From the NCBI GenBank assembly GCA_021234155.1, contig JAJEKV010000045.1, positions 10,550,631 through 10,614,630 on the forward strand: a stretch of DNA of 64,000 nucleotides. Direction: 5' to 3'. Below the pieces are notes generated by a model, which did no database searches, was not told the origin of the DNA, and saw only the letters and a list, made by a program, of their open reading frames with translations. Below are positions 22,663 to 34,221 of this stretch, piece after piece. Positions within the stretch are counted from its first letter, which is position 1; every line of letters begins with the position of its first letter. Source of the stretch: Isoetes taiwanensis. Lineage: Eukaryota; Streptophyta; Lycopodiopsida; Isoetales; Isoetaceae. The position numbers and the translations under genes were made by a program.

Positions 22663-23269
22663 GGAAGGGCACGGCACTTCGCTACTATCTCCCAGCCCTC
22701 AGCCAAGGGCAAATGATAGTCTTTCACAAGGAGTTCAGCCCAAGGGGGGAAGAATCCGTGGCACTTCTCATAGCGCTCTCGGGCTTCGGGCAGCATTCGA
22801 AGATATACGCCCATGCCGATCACATCATTCTTTTCAACAGGGCAGTCGCGCTCCATTGCCTCGACTTTGCGAGAGGGCACCTTAGGGATGCAACACTTTC
22901 AGTGGTAGCAAAGCGGCAAAGACCGAACTTCCGGAAGCGAGATGGCCCGAAAATTTGAAGGAAGATCGACAAGGAACATCTTGGCGCAATCCCTCGGCAA
23001 AGGCCTCCGGATTCGTGGATGTCAAGAACTTCTTCGTGCTTTGGGAGGCCATTGAATAGTTGTAAAATTTTCTTAAGTCTGTGCTAAATGTTTTCTTGTA
23101 CCCATTGTGCTAAGACATATCTACTCTATCATGTAATCCTTATGTATTAATGGCTATTAACTGTTTTATAAATGCAAGGCTTTGTATGATTTCTTTATAA
23201 CTAATAAAGATAATTCAATTACAAGTAAGATTGATCAACATCTAACCCAAATAACATGCATTGATGATC
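22663..23269. other. Uncertain stretch between the hypothetical gene and the retrotransposon
   Basis: Frames on both strands are open to about 22.96 kb (for example minus 22632-22880, which includes FFPPWAELLVKDYHLPLAEGW), but neither has a known motif. From 22.96 to 23.27 kb the sequence is AT-rich and noncoding. No 5' LTR matching the downstream LTR is visible here. Confidence 0.35.
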
Positions 23270-24530
23270 AATCCTTGCAGCAAGGAACTCAAGTGCAGGA
23301 TCTCAAGACCAGCACCGACCACGCAATTGGGTACCAAGGAATTTATTTGGCAGAGAACAAGAGGACTTTGAGCAGGATATGTTACCAGAGGCAATCAACG
23401 CAAGGCTGGTGCGGATGAGGAACCGGTGATGCAAAACCTCATCAACCGGGCGCACCGCCGATGAATGAGCAGGAAGATGGTCCTCTACCTCCACCTCCAC
23501 CTTGTTTTCCTCGGTGGTGACGAAGTCCCTCAAAGAGGAAGGGAGGGCAAACTGTGGGAACGCCGTGGATAGGAGAAGGAAGAGGAGAACCAGGAGTCCA
23601 TCGCCATCTAGCTCCCCAGCTCATCGATAGTTCTTCCAAAGGAGGGACAGTTCTAGCCCGACAACGGGCCCGCACACCTAAAAGCAAGGAAAAGAGCAAG
23701 AAGGACGATGACTATCGAGAAAGGTGGATAGTGCTATGAGCAACGATGGAAGACAAGGAAGCCGGGCCAGTTCTCGGGGAAAGACAGATCGTGCATGGAG
23801 GTCGGCATGGCTTGATGAAATGGAAGAATTTGGCAACTCCTACGGTATGAAAGACAAGGACATAGGGAAAGTTGCTACATTTAACCTTATTGGACCGGCA
23901 AGGATCCGTGGAAGGGATATGCTAAGTCTAACAAGTGAAGAGGAACAATTGCATTTAAGACCTTCGCAAGGCTTTCCGTAAGCACTATGTGCCAAGGTCT
24001 CATACTAGTAGATGCATCCAAATAGCTTTTTACAGTTGAATCGTGGTAGCTTATCAAGGGCTAAGTATATTAAGAATTCATGAGGCTTAGGCTCCATGTT
24101 CCCGAGTCTCGAAAGGCAAGCAAGTGGATACCTATATTGAGGGGTTGAACAGCAATATCAAGAGGCTTGTCGTGAGCAATCAACCCAAGGTCAGTTTGCA
24201 GAGGCCGAAGATAAAGCTATAAGTTTGGAGGAGGCACCAGCAACTCCGGCAGAGAAGCAGTCAACCTTCGGGGGTAAGAGTTCAGGGCAGTATCAGGGGC
24301 AATATCAGGGTAAGCAATCAGCAGCTACACCATCGTGGAGGTCAGCAAAGAAGGTAAGGGTCAACAAAGCTTTTGGGGACCGTAAGCCACGCAATGCATC
24401 GGGGCAAGGCTTTTAAGCCTCCTAGACGATCTGCCACAAGGAAAAGAGACAAGAATGCATTGAGAAAAGTTATGTTTCAGGTGCTTCCGGCTAGGCAATC
24501 AACGCATGATTGCCCATTCGTCATGCAGGC
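23270..24530 (+). pseudogene. gag: Ty3/gypsy gag region (decayed)
   Basis: Fragments in several frames. 23724-23981 contains WRSAWLDEMEEF and VATFNLIGPARIRGRDML, and downstream frames read FRKHYVPRSHT-like and FMRLRLHVPES-like gag text. A zinc knuckle is encoded at about 24472-24515: CFRCFRLG, an N in the histidine position, and the last H-D-C reached only after a one-base frame change. Capsid protein of the retrotransposon; non-functional as shown. Confidence 0.7.
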
Positions 24531-24599
24531 AGCCTTGGCAGAACTGGTGGATTGGGACTCCCCAACAGAAGCGGACGAGGACGACGACCAGCAGGAGGC

Positions 24600-25026
24600 C
24601 CAGGACTTCATAGATGGTGAGTGTCACATATGTGCAAACATTGAGACAGGTGATATTGAGAATCAGTCGACTGTCATCGCGGCTGATGGGATCATAGATA
24701 GTAATCCATATGTAGTCCTCATAGATACAGGTAGCTCTCACAATTTTGCATCTCCTAGGTTGGCTGCCTTAATGAAGAACAAGGTATTGAAGTCTAAGCC
24801 AAGGCCAGTGGCTATGGCAAATGGCGCCATTCGGCACACTAAGGGGAGGAGGATCATCTTTGACATAGACCTTAGTGGGGCTAAGTGGCCGATGGGGGCG
24901 GAAGTCATGGATATCGGAAGATACGATCTTATAGTGGGGATGGAATTCTTGAAGCCAGCCAAAGCCATGATTGATTGCGACCGGAACGAAGTCACCATGA
25001 CGGGCACCGCACGGGCAGCAAGTTGA
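24600..25026 (+). pseudogene. pro: Ty3/gypsy aspartic protease
   Basis: An open frame with the retroviral-type active site LIDTGSSHNF (about 24717-24750), then MANGAIRHTKGRR and IVGMEFLKPAKAMIDC, the usual flap and C-terminal features of plant gypsy proteases. Frame changes follow on both sides. The AAATGGCGCCATT inside the MANGAI codons looks like an M palindrome but is explained by the protein. Confidence 0.8.
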
Positions 25027-25229
25027 TAGTGAAAGGTAAGAAGCTAGATTCTCCCATGCAGTGTATCTCTTTGAAGCAGCTAAGGAAGAGTATAGAAAGG
25101 AATAAGGTGGACTACATCTTGAGGATGGAATCAGTTGAGCCGGGCAAGCAGGATGGAAGTGACCCAAAGGGAAATCAATTGCCAAAAGCAGATAGCAAGG
25201 CTTATTTCCGAAGTTCAAGGATGTATTTT

Positions 25230-26560
25230 CGATGAAATCTGGCACTGCCACCTTATAGGGTGTGGAATGAGATCACGTTGGCTCGTGATCGCTTAAGCCT
25301 CACCAAGAAGGCGCCATATAGAATGAGCACCCCTGTAATTGATTGAGCTCAAGAAGCAGCTTCGTGAATTGCTTGAGCTTGGCTTTATAAGAGCAAGTGT
25401 GTCTCCCTTCGAGCACCTATACTCTTTGTGAAGAAGAAAGATGGGAGCTTAAGAATGTGCATAGACTATCGCCCGGCTCAATAAGCGACGATAAAGAACA
25501 AATATGCATTGCCAAGGGCGTATGACCTAATGGACCGATTATAAGGAGCAAAGGTATTCTCTAAAATTGATTTGAGGTCGAGGATACCATCGGATAAGAA
25601 TAAAAGAAGAGGATATCCATAAGACCGCTTTAACGCGGTATGGTCATTTTGAGTTTACAAGAATGCTCCAAAGAACGCTTATGCCTCATGAAGCGACATC
25701 TTCTTCGTGAGACTTCTTGGATGAGTTTGTTATTGTCTTCTTCGACGACATTCTAATCTACAAAACAAGTCCCTTGAGGAGCATTGTCAAACATCTCGTG
25801 AAAGTGTTGGAGAAGTTGAGACGCCATCGGTTGTATGGGAAGCTCTCCAAAGTGCCACTTTGCAAAACAGCCGAGTGGAATATTTGGGGCATGTTGTAAC
25901 ATCCGAGGGAATCTCCACGCATCCATCTAAGATTGAGGCAATAGTTGATTGGCCAGCTCCAAGGAATGTGGCAGAAGTAAGAAGCTTTCTCGAGGTTGGC
26001 GGGATATTACGAAAGTTCGCGGAAGGACTTTGCTAAGTGGGCGCCCCTCCTGCCGGACCTCACCAAGGCCAAGAAGATTAAGGATTGGACTAGCCATTGG
26101 TTAGGGAGAAAGTCCAAGCTTCTTTTCGAGGAGCTTAAAGAGGCCTTAACAACAGCACCAGTGCTTGTTCTCCGGATCCGAAAGTAAAAGATAAGTTGGT
26201 AGCAAGAGATGCAAAGTAAGATAGCAAAAAGGAGCAGTCTTGATGCAAGAAGGAAGGGTAGTCGCCACGACCGAAGAAGATGAACGACGAAAGCAACGCT
26301 TTACCCAACCCATGATCGGGAGTCGCTAGCCATTGTCGGGCATTAAGGATATGGAGGCATTATTTGTGGGGAGGAAGTTTCAGTTGGATAATCGATCACC
26401 GAAGTCCCGCAGTATCTTTTACCCACCACTCCTCAATTTAAGGCAAAGGAGGTGGATGGAATTTCTTGAGGAGTATGATTTTGATATTGTATATAAGCCC
26501 GCAAGCTTAATGTTGTAGCGGATGCCCTCTCCGGGGAGACCATTTCGCACAAGGACGATT
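25230..26560 (+). pseudogene. pol: Ty3/gypsy reverse transcriptase and RNase H (heavily decayed)
   Basis: Recognisable islands: KDGSLRMCIDYR-type text at about 25437, VIVFFDDILIY (the catalytic YVDD-box equivalent, about 25727), a thumb/connection segment near 25900-25980 (HPSKIEA-like), and RNase H-like text with LLNLRQRRWMEFLEEYDFDIVYKP at 26428-26500. Stops and frameshifts are frequent, so no activity is expected. Confidence 0.75.
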
Positions 26561-28070
26561 GCAATGCGATTTCCACACTTTCGAAAGTGAGTTTGGCAAG
26601 AAGATTGAGGAGTCCTTGCCAACCGATGTGGACTTCAAGGAGGTGTGGGAAAGCCTCTCCAAGGAAGCCAGAACAGATAAAGAGCGGGAAGCCTTCAAAC
26701 ATTATAAGAAGGAAGGCAACTGCTGTATCACAAGTAAGTTGTGTGTGCCCGAATCATCAGGAGTAAGGAAGCTAATTCTTCATGACACACATAACAGCCC
26801 AATAGCAGGGCATGCTGGCTTCATGAAGACCTATTTCAAGATTCGAAGTAGTTACTTCTGGCCAGGAATGAAGAGGCAGATAGCTGCATATATTCGGATT
26901 GCCGTTATGTCGCAGACCAAAGCGAGCAACTTCGGATTTCAGGTGCTCTTGAGCCATTGGGGGTGCCAAATTTTAAGTGGGAGGTCATAAGCATGGATTT
27001 CACATGTGGCTCCCTAGAACTCTTCGAGGCAAGGATGCATTGATGGTTGTCGTGAGACAAGTTATCTAAGATGGCACATTTTGTGCCTTGCAAGACTACT
27101 GACACCGCATTAGATACTGCCAAGTTATTTGTAAGGGAGATTTTTAGACTCCATGGCATGCCTCGGGAGATAATATCGATAGAGATTCTAAGTTTATGAG
27201 TGCCTTTTGGCAGATCTCTTTAGCACCATTCGGGCGAAGCTCTCCATGAGCACGCATATCATCCCCAAGCAGATGGCCGCACGGAGAGGACGAATCGGAT
27301 CATTGAAGACATGCTTGAAGCTATGTGTGGAAAAAGCGGTCCAAGTGGGATGAGTACATCCACTTGGTGGAATTCGCCACAATAGTGCCAAGCAAGAGTC
27401 ATCTCGGATGTCTCCTTTCATGGTAAATTACGCGTACCGATTAACCCCCGATACTGCACAACCCTCAGGTCGAAGGTGGAAGTATCCCGCCAGATGTTAG
27501 GGATATGCAGAGCTAGTGGAAGAAGTAAGGGGTTACTTATTGGCAGCAAGAAGTCGGCAGAAGAGTGTAGCCGACAAGCACAGGACCGTAAGAGAGTTCA
27601 AGGTAGGCGATAGCGTTTGGTTGAAGATCAAGGTGAAGCAAGCCAAGCTTCGGATTGGGAGTTGTAAGAAGCTTGCCCCTAGGTGGGCTGGTCCGTTCAA
27701 GATTTTGGAGAGAGTGGGCTCTCAAGCCTACAAGTTGGATCTTCCGGCCCATCTCAAAGTTCACAAGGTCTTCCACGTAAGTTTATTAAAAAGGCACAAT
27801 CCTAACCCTGAGGAGGTTTTGGATACTCCAACCTTGTTGGAAATGACGGAGGAACAAGTAGAAATAGTGCCTGAATTACTTTTTTGATAAGTCATTCAAG
27901 AAGACTAGGAGGTCTCGGTTCCTCCAATATTTGGTTAAGTGGAAGCACTTACCCAGGTGGAAGAGCGACATGGGTATTGAAGCAAGATTTGGAGAAGCAA
28001 TACCCGAGTTTATGAAGGAGTTTGATGGGCGAAGTCGCCTCGACTTGGTCGACCCGAATTTGCCGTGAAG
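26560..28070 (+). pseudogene. int: Ty3/gypsy integrase with GPY/F and chromodomain
   Basis: The zinc-binding region reads LILHDTHNSPIAGHAGFMKT, then YFWPGMKRQI (about 26770-26885). The core is broken across frames from 26980 to 27500. The frame 27516-27887 carries KVGDSVWLKI, RWAGPFKILERVGSQAYKL (GPY/F module) and KVHKVFHVSLLKRH. After a frame change, LVKWKHLP and ATWVLKQDL-like text (about 27920-28000) indicate a chromodomain, so the element is a chromovirus. Confidence 0.8.
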
Positions 28071-28129
28071 TTAGCTAGTATGTTATTAGTTAGTTTTAAG
28101 CCCGGGCGCATGCATTCTAGTTAGTAGGG

Positions 28130-28420
28130 TGCATGTGCCGGAACCTTGGATCGTGTGGGCGATGATGGGATGCACGCCTTTAGGGCATTCTCCTAGGCCA
28201 CACGCGCACCAAGAGGCGCATGACCATTAGGGTCATGTGAGTGAGGAACGAGGCATGGTGGGCGATGATGGGACATCGACGGATGATCTCTATGCCACGC
28301 GATGCGGGTACGCACACCCGGGCCGTAGGGAGGGTCATGGTGAAGGTTAAAGTGATCATGCGCGATGATGGGATCGTGAGACGTTCCCTAGCTTCAAACC
28401 CTTGGGGCATGATGCACTAG
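28130..28420. repeat. GCGATGATGGGA repeat in the 3' part of the retrotransposon
   Basis: The word GCGATGATGGGA recurs at about 28159, 28262 and 28362, and again at 28944 after the TRIM, roughly every 100 bases. It is noncoding, between the end of pol and the 3' LTR. Confidence 0.6.
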
Positions 28421-28425
28421 GGGTA

Positions 28426-28897
28426 TGTGACGTTCCTAACCGACATGCCCTTAACCAACTGGGCAAAACCGTCTAGACGTTTATGAGTAGTCGCTTCTAC
28501 CTATTTATGCCGGTGTCTCGGGAACGCCCCACAGGCACATTCAAGGTTCGAATACTCGAGCGGTCTACCATGGGCCCGCGCGGTCTCTCCCACTAGAACT
28601 ATGCTCGCCCCTCGAAAGCATCCAAGGCTATACCATGTCTATGTCATACCATGTCACAATGATTACCAAGTCTTTGCAAATTACCCATACATATAGGCAC
28701 CCATGGAGACTCGAACTCGAGACCTGCTCTGATACCAACTGTGACGTTCCTAACCGACATGCCCTTAACCAACTGGGCAAAACCGTCTAGACGTTTATGA
28801 GTAGTCGCTTCTACCTATTTATGCCGGTGTCTCGGGAACGCCCCACAGGCACATTCAAGGTTCGAATACTCGAGCGGTCTACCATGGGCCCGTTACA
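28426..28897 (-). mobile_element. TRIM (miniature LTR retrotransposon), 472 bp, complete with 5-bp TSD
   Basis: Two 158-base direct repeats (28426-28583 and 28740-28897) bound a 156-base interior. On the minus strand the repeat begins TGTAACGGGCCC and ends GGAACGTCACA (TG...CA). Directly after the minus-strand 5' repeat comes TGGTATCAGAGCAGG (28737 downward), a primer site for initiator tRNA-Met. GGGTA occurs on both sides (28421-28425 and 28898-28902) as target duplication. No coding capacity. It is nested in the gypsy element. Confidence 0.85.
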
Positions 28898-28902
28898 GGG
28901 TA

Positions 28903-29413
28903 CTCGGCACCGGGTAACCGAGTACAAGGTAGCACTCGATCATGGGCGATGATGGGAGCATCTTAAATGATCCTTAAGCTCAAATCCGAAAGGGCCATGA
29001 TCTTGGGCAAGGTAGTAGGACAACCTTGAGTCGGTAGTTCGGCTCAAGGAGGTAAGGGGGGTGGTCCCCTAAAACCACAAATTATTAACTAAACTAACGT
29101 AATGCGCTCCTTTTGCAGGCAAGTAGAAGGTGGACTTCAACGAGGAGCGACATTTAGAAGATAGGGGAGCCATAATTTAGATTATGAACCCTAATAACTC
29201 TTATAATAATGTTTGAATTATCGTGAAGAAATAACGTGTTAAGGCTATATAATTTTGTATAAGTACAAATATAGCCTAAATTTTGACTTGAACTAATAAA
29301 ACTTGATTACTATAATAAGCTAAAGGTTATGACATGTTGTTCCTTGTCAGGCATAAGGTAGGTTCGTCACCTTTAGCGCAATCAGAGGACAACATTGTCC
29401 CAAAGGGGGAGAA
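28903..29413 (+). other. 3' untranslated part of the gypsy element with polypurine tract
   Basis: No gene. The last bases before the LTR, AAAGGGGGAGAA (29402-29413), form a polypurine tract, which fixes the orientation: the LTR that follows is a 3' LTR. Confidence 0.7.
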
Positions 29414-31050
29414 TGTGACGGTCCAGGGGAATATACGCCATAAATACGTATATTCCTGGATCCGCCACCATACAAGTCTATCTTCATAGCCTTGTATACC
29501 ATAGATTGTGGCACTAGGGGGCATGGCCAAGTTATTCACATAACTTAGCCAACCATAGGCTAAGACCATTATCCACGTGGCCTTAACCTATTGGGCACCC
29601 GCCACACATGACTCACCCGATTGGTGCCACGTGGCATCCTAGGTGGACCTAACTTATATAGGCCTAAACCCTAACCCTAGGCCTTTTTCCAGCCCTAGCA
29701 CCCAGAGACTCACCTACTCGTTCGAAACTCCGTTTCGAACATCGTTTGCTGTGGTATAGACTGGTGCAGCAGCCCCAGCAGGATAGACTCGTTCTTGGAG
29801 CAAGAGCAGCATCACGTGAGTCGAAGACCATGGAGGCACACGGATCTGGAGGGAGAGCTTCAGGATCAGGTATGTAGGATAGTGGTTGTGATAGCTCATC
29901 TGGAATTAGCATTCCAGCTGTGCTAGTATCTTGTATCTAGAGTAGAGCCATCCTAGAACCCGTATTTAACATCTTGAACCCTAATCAATGAACCCTAACC
30001 ATTAGTTAGATTTGTATGATTAGGTTAAGATGTTCTTCTTATGATTATTCTCATGATGTGATGATTATGTGATGATGGTTGATCATGTTTGCTTCTCTTG
30101 TTTTGGGAAGGGGGGTAGAGACCTAGGGCCATACGTAGTATGCTCCTAGAGTAGATCCCTTAGTTCCTATTAGTTGCGGCCTGTGCATAAGAGCCCACCA
30201 GGCTATCGAGGCTATGATATGACTCAGCACCACATAACGGGGCTAAAGGGAATGTGGAGGGAGGATCCCTGCCGAAAGTGGGGGGCCGGGGGATCCCATA
30301 GTGGGCTAGGCTTATGGTCGGTCACCGTTGTGGGCCGGGCATGGGTCCGACACCTCCGGGGGCAATGGTGTTGCCACGCCTCTCGAGCTGCAAGTGTTGG
30401 CTTGGCTCTCGTTTTGGGGGTTAAGTCGGGTACGATCGCGGTGACGCCACGATTCTCTAGCAATGCCGCACCTCTAGACCCCCGGGAAGGGGGAGATGCA
30501 ACCCTTCTGCCTCAACGGACCAGGGAGATGCAACACGGGTAGTCGATGGGTGATGCCATGGGATTGCGTGTATCCGGAAGGCTAGAGTCATGCGAGCCTG
30601 ATTTAGCCCATCCGCAAAGTATGCACAGAGGGGCGGATGGAGTGGTCAACCCTAGCCATTGTTCTATTAGCCCTCGCCATTGCCATGACTCGATGCGCTT
30701 CTATCTTGAGGCCTAGCGGGTCGGTCACCCTCCTTATGAGTCCGAGCGGGGTAGGAGCTCTCATGTTTCACGGTTTGGGCTTATCATCTTTGTATTGGTA
30801 TATGTGTGATGCACTACCCTTCGAGGTAGTATTTGTATATGTTTGATGCTAGTTCTGACGTGTTATCGCTTCCGCTATTATAGGAGCCCATAGGGGAAGG
30901 GCGCGCAAGACACCTTCGTGTTCCCTCCCCGCACTAGGGATCACCTCAGAGTGCGGGGTAGACGAAGGGCCCGTGCGGTTGTTGAGCCGGACGGGGGATT
31001 TCCTGCCGAGTGTACGGCTGGGCGCCGTATGTTTAGCAGGGAGCGTCACA
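29414..31050 (+). repeat. 3' LTR of the gypsy element (LTR1, 1637 bp)
   Basis: Starts TGTGACGGTCC and ends GAGCGTCACA, giving TG...CA with a 7-base inverted end (TGTGACG/CGTCACA). A polypurine tract precedes it and TAGTC follows (31051-31055). Near its start, GGGGAATATACG and CGTATATTCC form a hairpin. The matching LTR2 is at 41297-42957. Open frames inside are incidental. Confidence 0.85.
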
Positions 31051-32183
31051 TAGTCAATTTGATCTTGGTTACCTTGTTCTTCTTTATCCCATTGATCGCA
31101 TGTGCCTCTCGTCTCCCTTACTCATTTCACTGCCTTTGCTCCACATTTGTTTTGCCATCTATTCTATTTTCTACTTCTGCCATTTTTTGGCCATTTTTTC
31201 TCCAGTCGTTCTAACTTGCTCCATTCGTTTCTTTATTTTTCCTCTATTTATCCATTTGCTCTAGTTTCCTTTTTGTCCTCTCATTTCAGTTGCTCATTTC
31301 GCCTCTTCCATCGTTTTTAGTTCTTCTGTTCCTTATTTGTCCATCTCCTTCGTTTGTTTAGCTCTTCTCCTTCTTTTCCTTGATATTCTTTTACCATATT
31401 CTTGCCTTTTGCTCTGTTTATCCTGTTTTCTTCGCCAATTCTCCTTTGTTGTTCCTTTATCTGATCCGTTCTAGTTGTCCTATTTTTTCCCTATTTTTTC
31501 ATCATTTCACTTTTGTCCCATTTTACCTAGTCAGTATAGTTTGCTCATTCTTATTGAAGTAGATTCCTCTTCTATCGGCCAGTTGGTTGTATCATAGGAC
31601 CCATCCTAGGAATGCCACGGTTCTATTGCGATAGCAATAGAACCGACATTCCTTGGATGGGGACGCCTTTCCTCGCATCCCCTATTTATACCGCCTTCTT
31701 TCTCATTTCCAGTCATCGGCGTTCTCTTGAGCTTCTTCCATTCTGCTCATTCCGGGCTCCATAAGTTTCCCGCCCCCCCTCCCTGTCAATGGAACCGACT
31801 TCCTTGGATGGGGACGCCTATCATCATTTTCCTCCTATTTATATCTCCCTCGTCCTCTTTGCTTCTTATCGGCATTCTCTTGAGCTTTCTTATTGTTCCT
31901 CCTTGGCTCTACTCAGCTTCCCGCGCTCCCTTCCCGATGCAGTCCTGGGATTTACATCTTTGATTATTTATGTTCTATATTTCTCAGCACGGCACAGTTC
32001 GGCCACTTGATTGTGCTTCAGGACCCATCCTAGGAATCTATCATCGGCGTTCTCTTGAGCTAGACTTCTCCTTTCTTCTCTATTCTATCAGTTTCCCTCA
32101 TCCTCCCTCCCTTGATGGTTTTTTCATTTGATTGTGTTCGTTATTTCTTTTTCTATGTCCTTTAAATTTGCATTCTTTATTTC
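31051..32183. other. Pyrimidine-rich noncoding region with dispersed repeats
   Basis: No gene. The phrase GGACCCATCCTAGGAAT occurs at about 31588, 32020 and 32875, and TCGGCGTTCTCTTGAGCT or close variants near 31716, 31869 and 32043. A 26-base hairpin lies at 31619-31644 (GGTTCTATTGC / GCAATAGAACC around GATA). Confidence 0.6.
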
Positions 32184-32499
32184 CTCAGCGTGGCTTTGTA
32201 GCCTCTGAGGCATATTTATTGGTTTACTCTTTCTCGGCATGGCACTAGTATTTTATTTATTCATTCAATGTTTTCTCTCGATGTGGCATTGTAGCCTCTG
32301 AGTCAATATTTATTATTCATGTTTTCTCTCGGCGTGGCGCTGTTGCCTCCGAGATCGTATTTATTGTTTTTTCTCGGCGTGGCGCTGTAGCCTCCGAGGC
32401 AGCACTAATCGGTTGTTTTTCCCGCGATGGTCATTCCGCGGACGGTTTCCGATTGGTCGGCTGTTGTTTCTTTCTCGGCGTGGCCCTGGAGCCTCCGAG
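32184..32499. repeat. Array of imperfect 26-bp hairpins, CTCGGCGTGGC...GCCTCCGAG
   Basis: Five to six units of the type CTCGGCGTGGCGCTGTAGCC followed by TCCGAG, the outer five bases and the inner GGC/GCC being complementary, at about 32184-32209, 32288, 32330, 32375 and 32474-32499, with a half unit near 32236. Spacing is 45-100 bases, with TATTTATT between some units. Confidence 0.7.
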
Positions 32500-34221
32500 T
32501 CTTCTTGCCTATGGCATCTAACTCATTGACGGGTTATTTTTCTTTCAGCCTTGATTCTGCAGGATTGTTTAAGGTCTTGTGGTTGCCATAGTGCGTGGGG
32601 TCGTGCTTCAACTATTTGCTTGGGTTTCCTCAAAACCTAAGAAGGCGATGAGGAGCAGTCACTGAGTCTTCTCACCTTTGCATCGATCAAGTGGCGGATA
32701 AAACCATTATGTTGTATTCTTCAGTTTCATCATGCTCTCGATTATTGTCTAGTTTCGGAGTATTTACGGTTCATATTTCCAAATTTATCTATCTCTAGTG
32801 AGGGATCCATTTGTACTCAATGTTTTACAAAGCTCAATGAGAACACCACTTCACTGCCAGTTGGTTGTATCATAGGACCCATCCTAGGAATAGAATTTAC
32901 CTTTCACCGTTTTGAAACTTGTTGTTTTGAAGCTTGTTGGTTGGCCGTAAGAATTTTATCATAACTTTCAAACGCAAGCTCTATCTTCCCAGCAAGAGTA
33001 TCCATCAAAAAGATCAAGGGAAGACCTAAGAATAATGCTAGGCATACAATTTTCAGATTCCTACTGTAAATGGCCCAAATATGCCAAAATGCATTTGCTG
33101 TTCTAATTTTACAGCAGTGTAGAAAGAGAGCCATAACTTGAACAAGCAAACTCTGTTTATCAAGCATGAGCATGCATTAAAAAGTTCAAAGAATTATCTA
33201 TGAAAGTCGTTAAGTACATGTTTTTCAAATTCATTGCATAAACATGTCAAGTAAACCAGAATGCTTCTAAATCCAAGGCCTGCTTTCTGGCTGGCCATAA
33301 GAACTCTAATATAACTTTCAAATGCAAGCTCTATCTTTGCATCAAGAGTATCCGTTGAAAAGATCAAGGGAAGACCTAAGAATATTGCTAGACACACAAT
33401 TTCCAGATTTGTCCTGTAAATGGGCCAAATATGGCAAACGCATTTGCTGTTCTAATTTTACAGCAGCGTAGAAATATGGCCATAACTTCAGCAACCAAAC
33501 TCTGTTTCTCAAGCATGAGCATGCATTGAGAAGCTCAAAGAATGATCTACAAAAGTCGCTAGGTACATATTTTTCAAATTCATTGTGTAAACATGTCAAA
33601 TAAACCATAATGTTTCTAAATTCAAGGCCTCGTTTATTAAGAATGTTGTATGTACACGGCAAAAGAAATAACTTAAACTGAAACTTAAATTGGAACATAC
33701 CTGATTTATCTCTCAAAGAGAATGTTGCCAAAGCAAGAAGGTTGTGGTAACATTTTCCTTATTCCATAGAATAAGATAAAAAGCCACAGACAATATCTGA
33801 GCATCAAAAACCTTAAATCACGATAGCACACATCAGCCACGCCAACCATCATCATAGTGAAGTGCATCTCAATCACCATCGTAGTGAAGTGCATATCGTC
33901 TTGTCTTGTAAGAAATGCATATCAGTGCAACACCTTGACCTCGACAGACGCCCTGCAGAGGCAAAAACAACAGTATTCAAGCCAACATTTGTAGGTGATC
34001 AATTTGCTTCACACTGCAGATACAGAAAACTCATTAACCTGGACTGTCAATGACAAATTGGATGGACTGCCATGCTGCTTCTTCTCAGTAACTTCCAAAG
34101 AGACATCCTCAACCGGATTTGTGTTTTTGCAGAGGCACATTGCCATGACCAACTTCATAAAATGGTATGCCTGCAAAACCACATTACCTGTGGTGCTACT
34201 ACAATATGTTATGTTCTGAAA
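32500..34221. repeat. Noncoding region with a 355-bp tandem duplication
   Basis: Two imperfect units, about 32935-33290 and 33290-33650, share ATAACTTTCAAACGCAAGCTC, AAGATCAAGGGAAGACCTAA and GCATTTGCTGTTCTAATTTT. Short minus frames cross them without a known motif. 33650-34221 shows no supportable gene. Confidence 0.65.

Noticed and set aside
24819-24831. M-type palindrome AAATGGCGCCATT within the gypsy protease
   Set aside because: It encodes the conserved MANGAI segment of the protease and lacks companions nearby, so the match is probably coincidental.
30174-30542. Open frames inside LTR1, and the matching ones in LTR2
   Set aside because: The frames are not conserved between the two LTRs, which differ by many small indels in this part.
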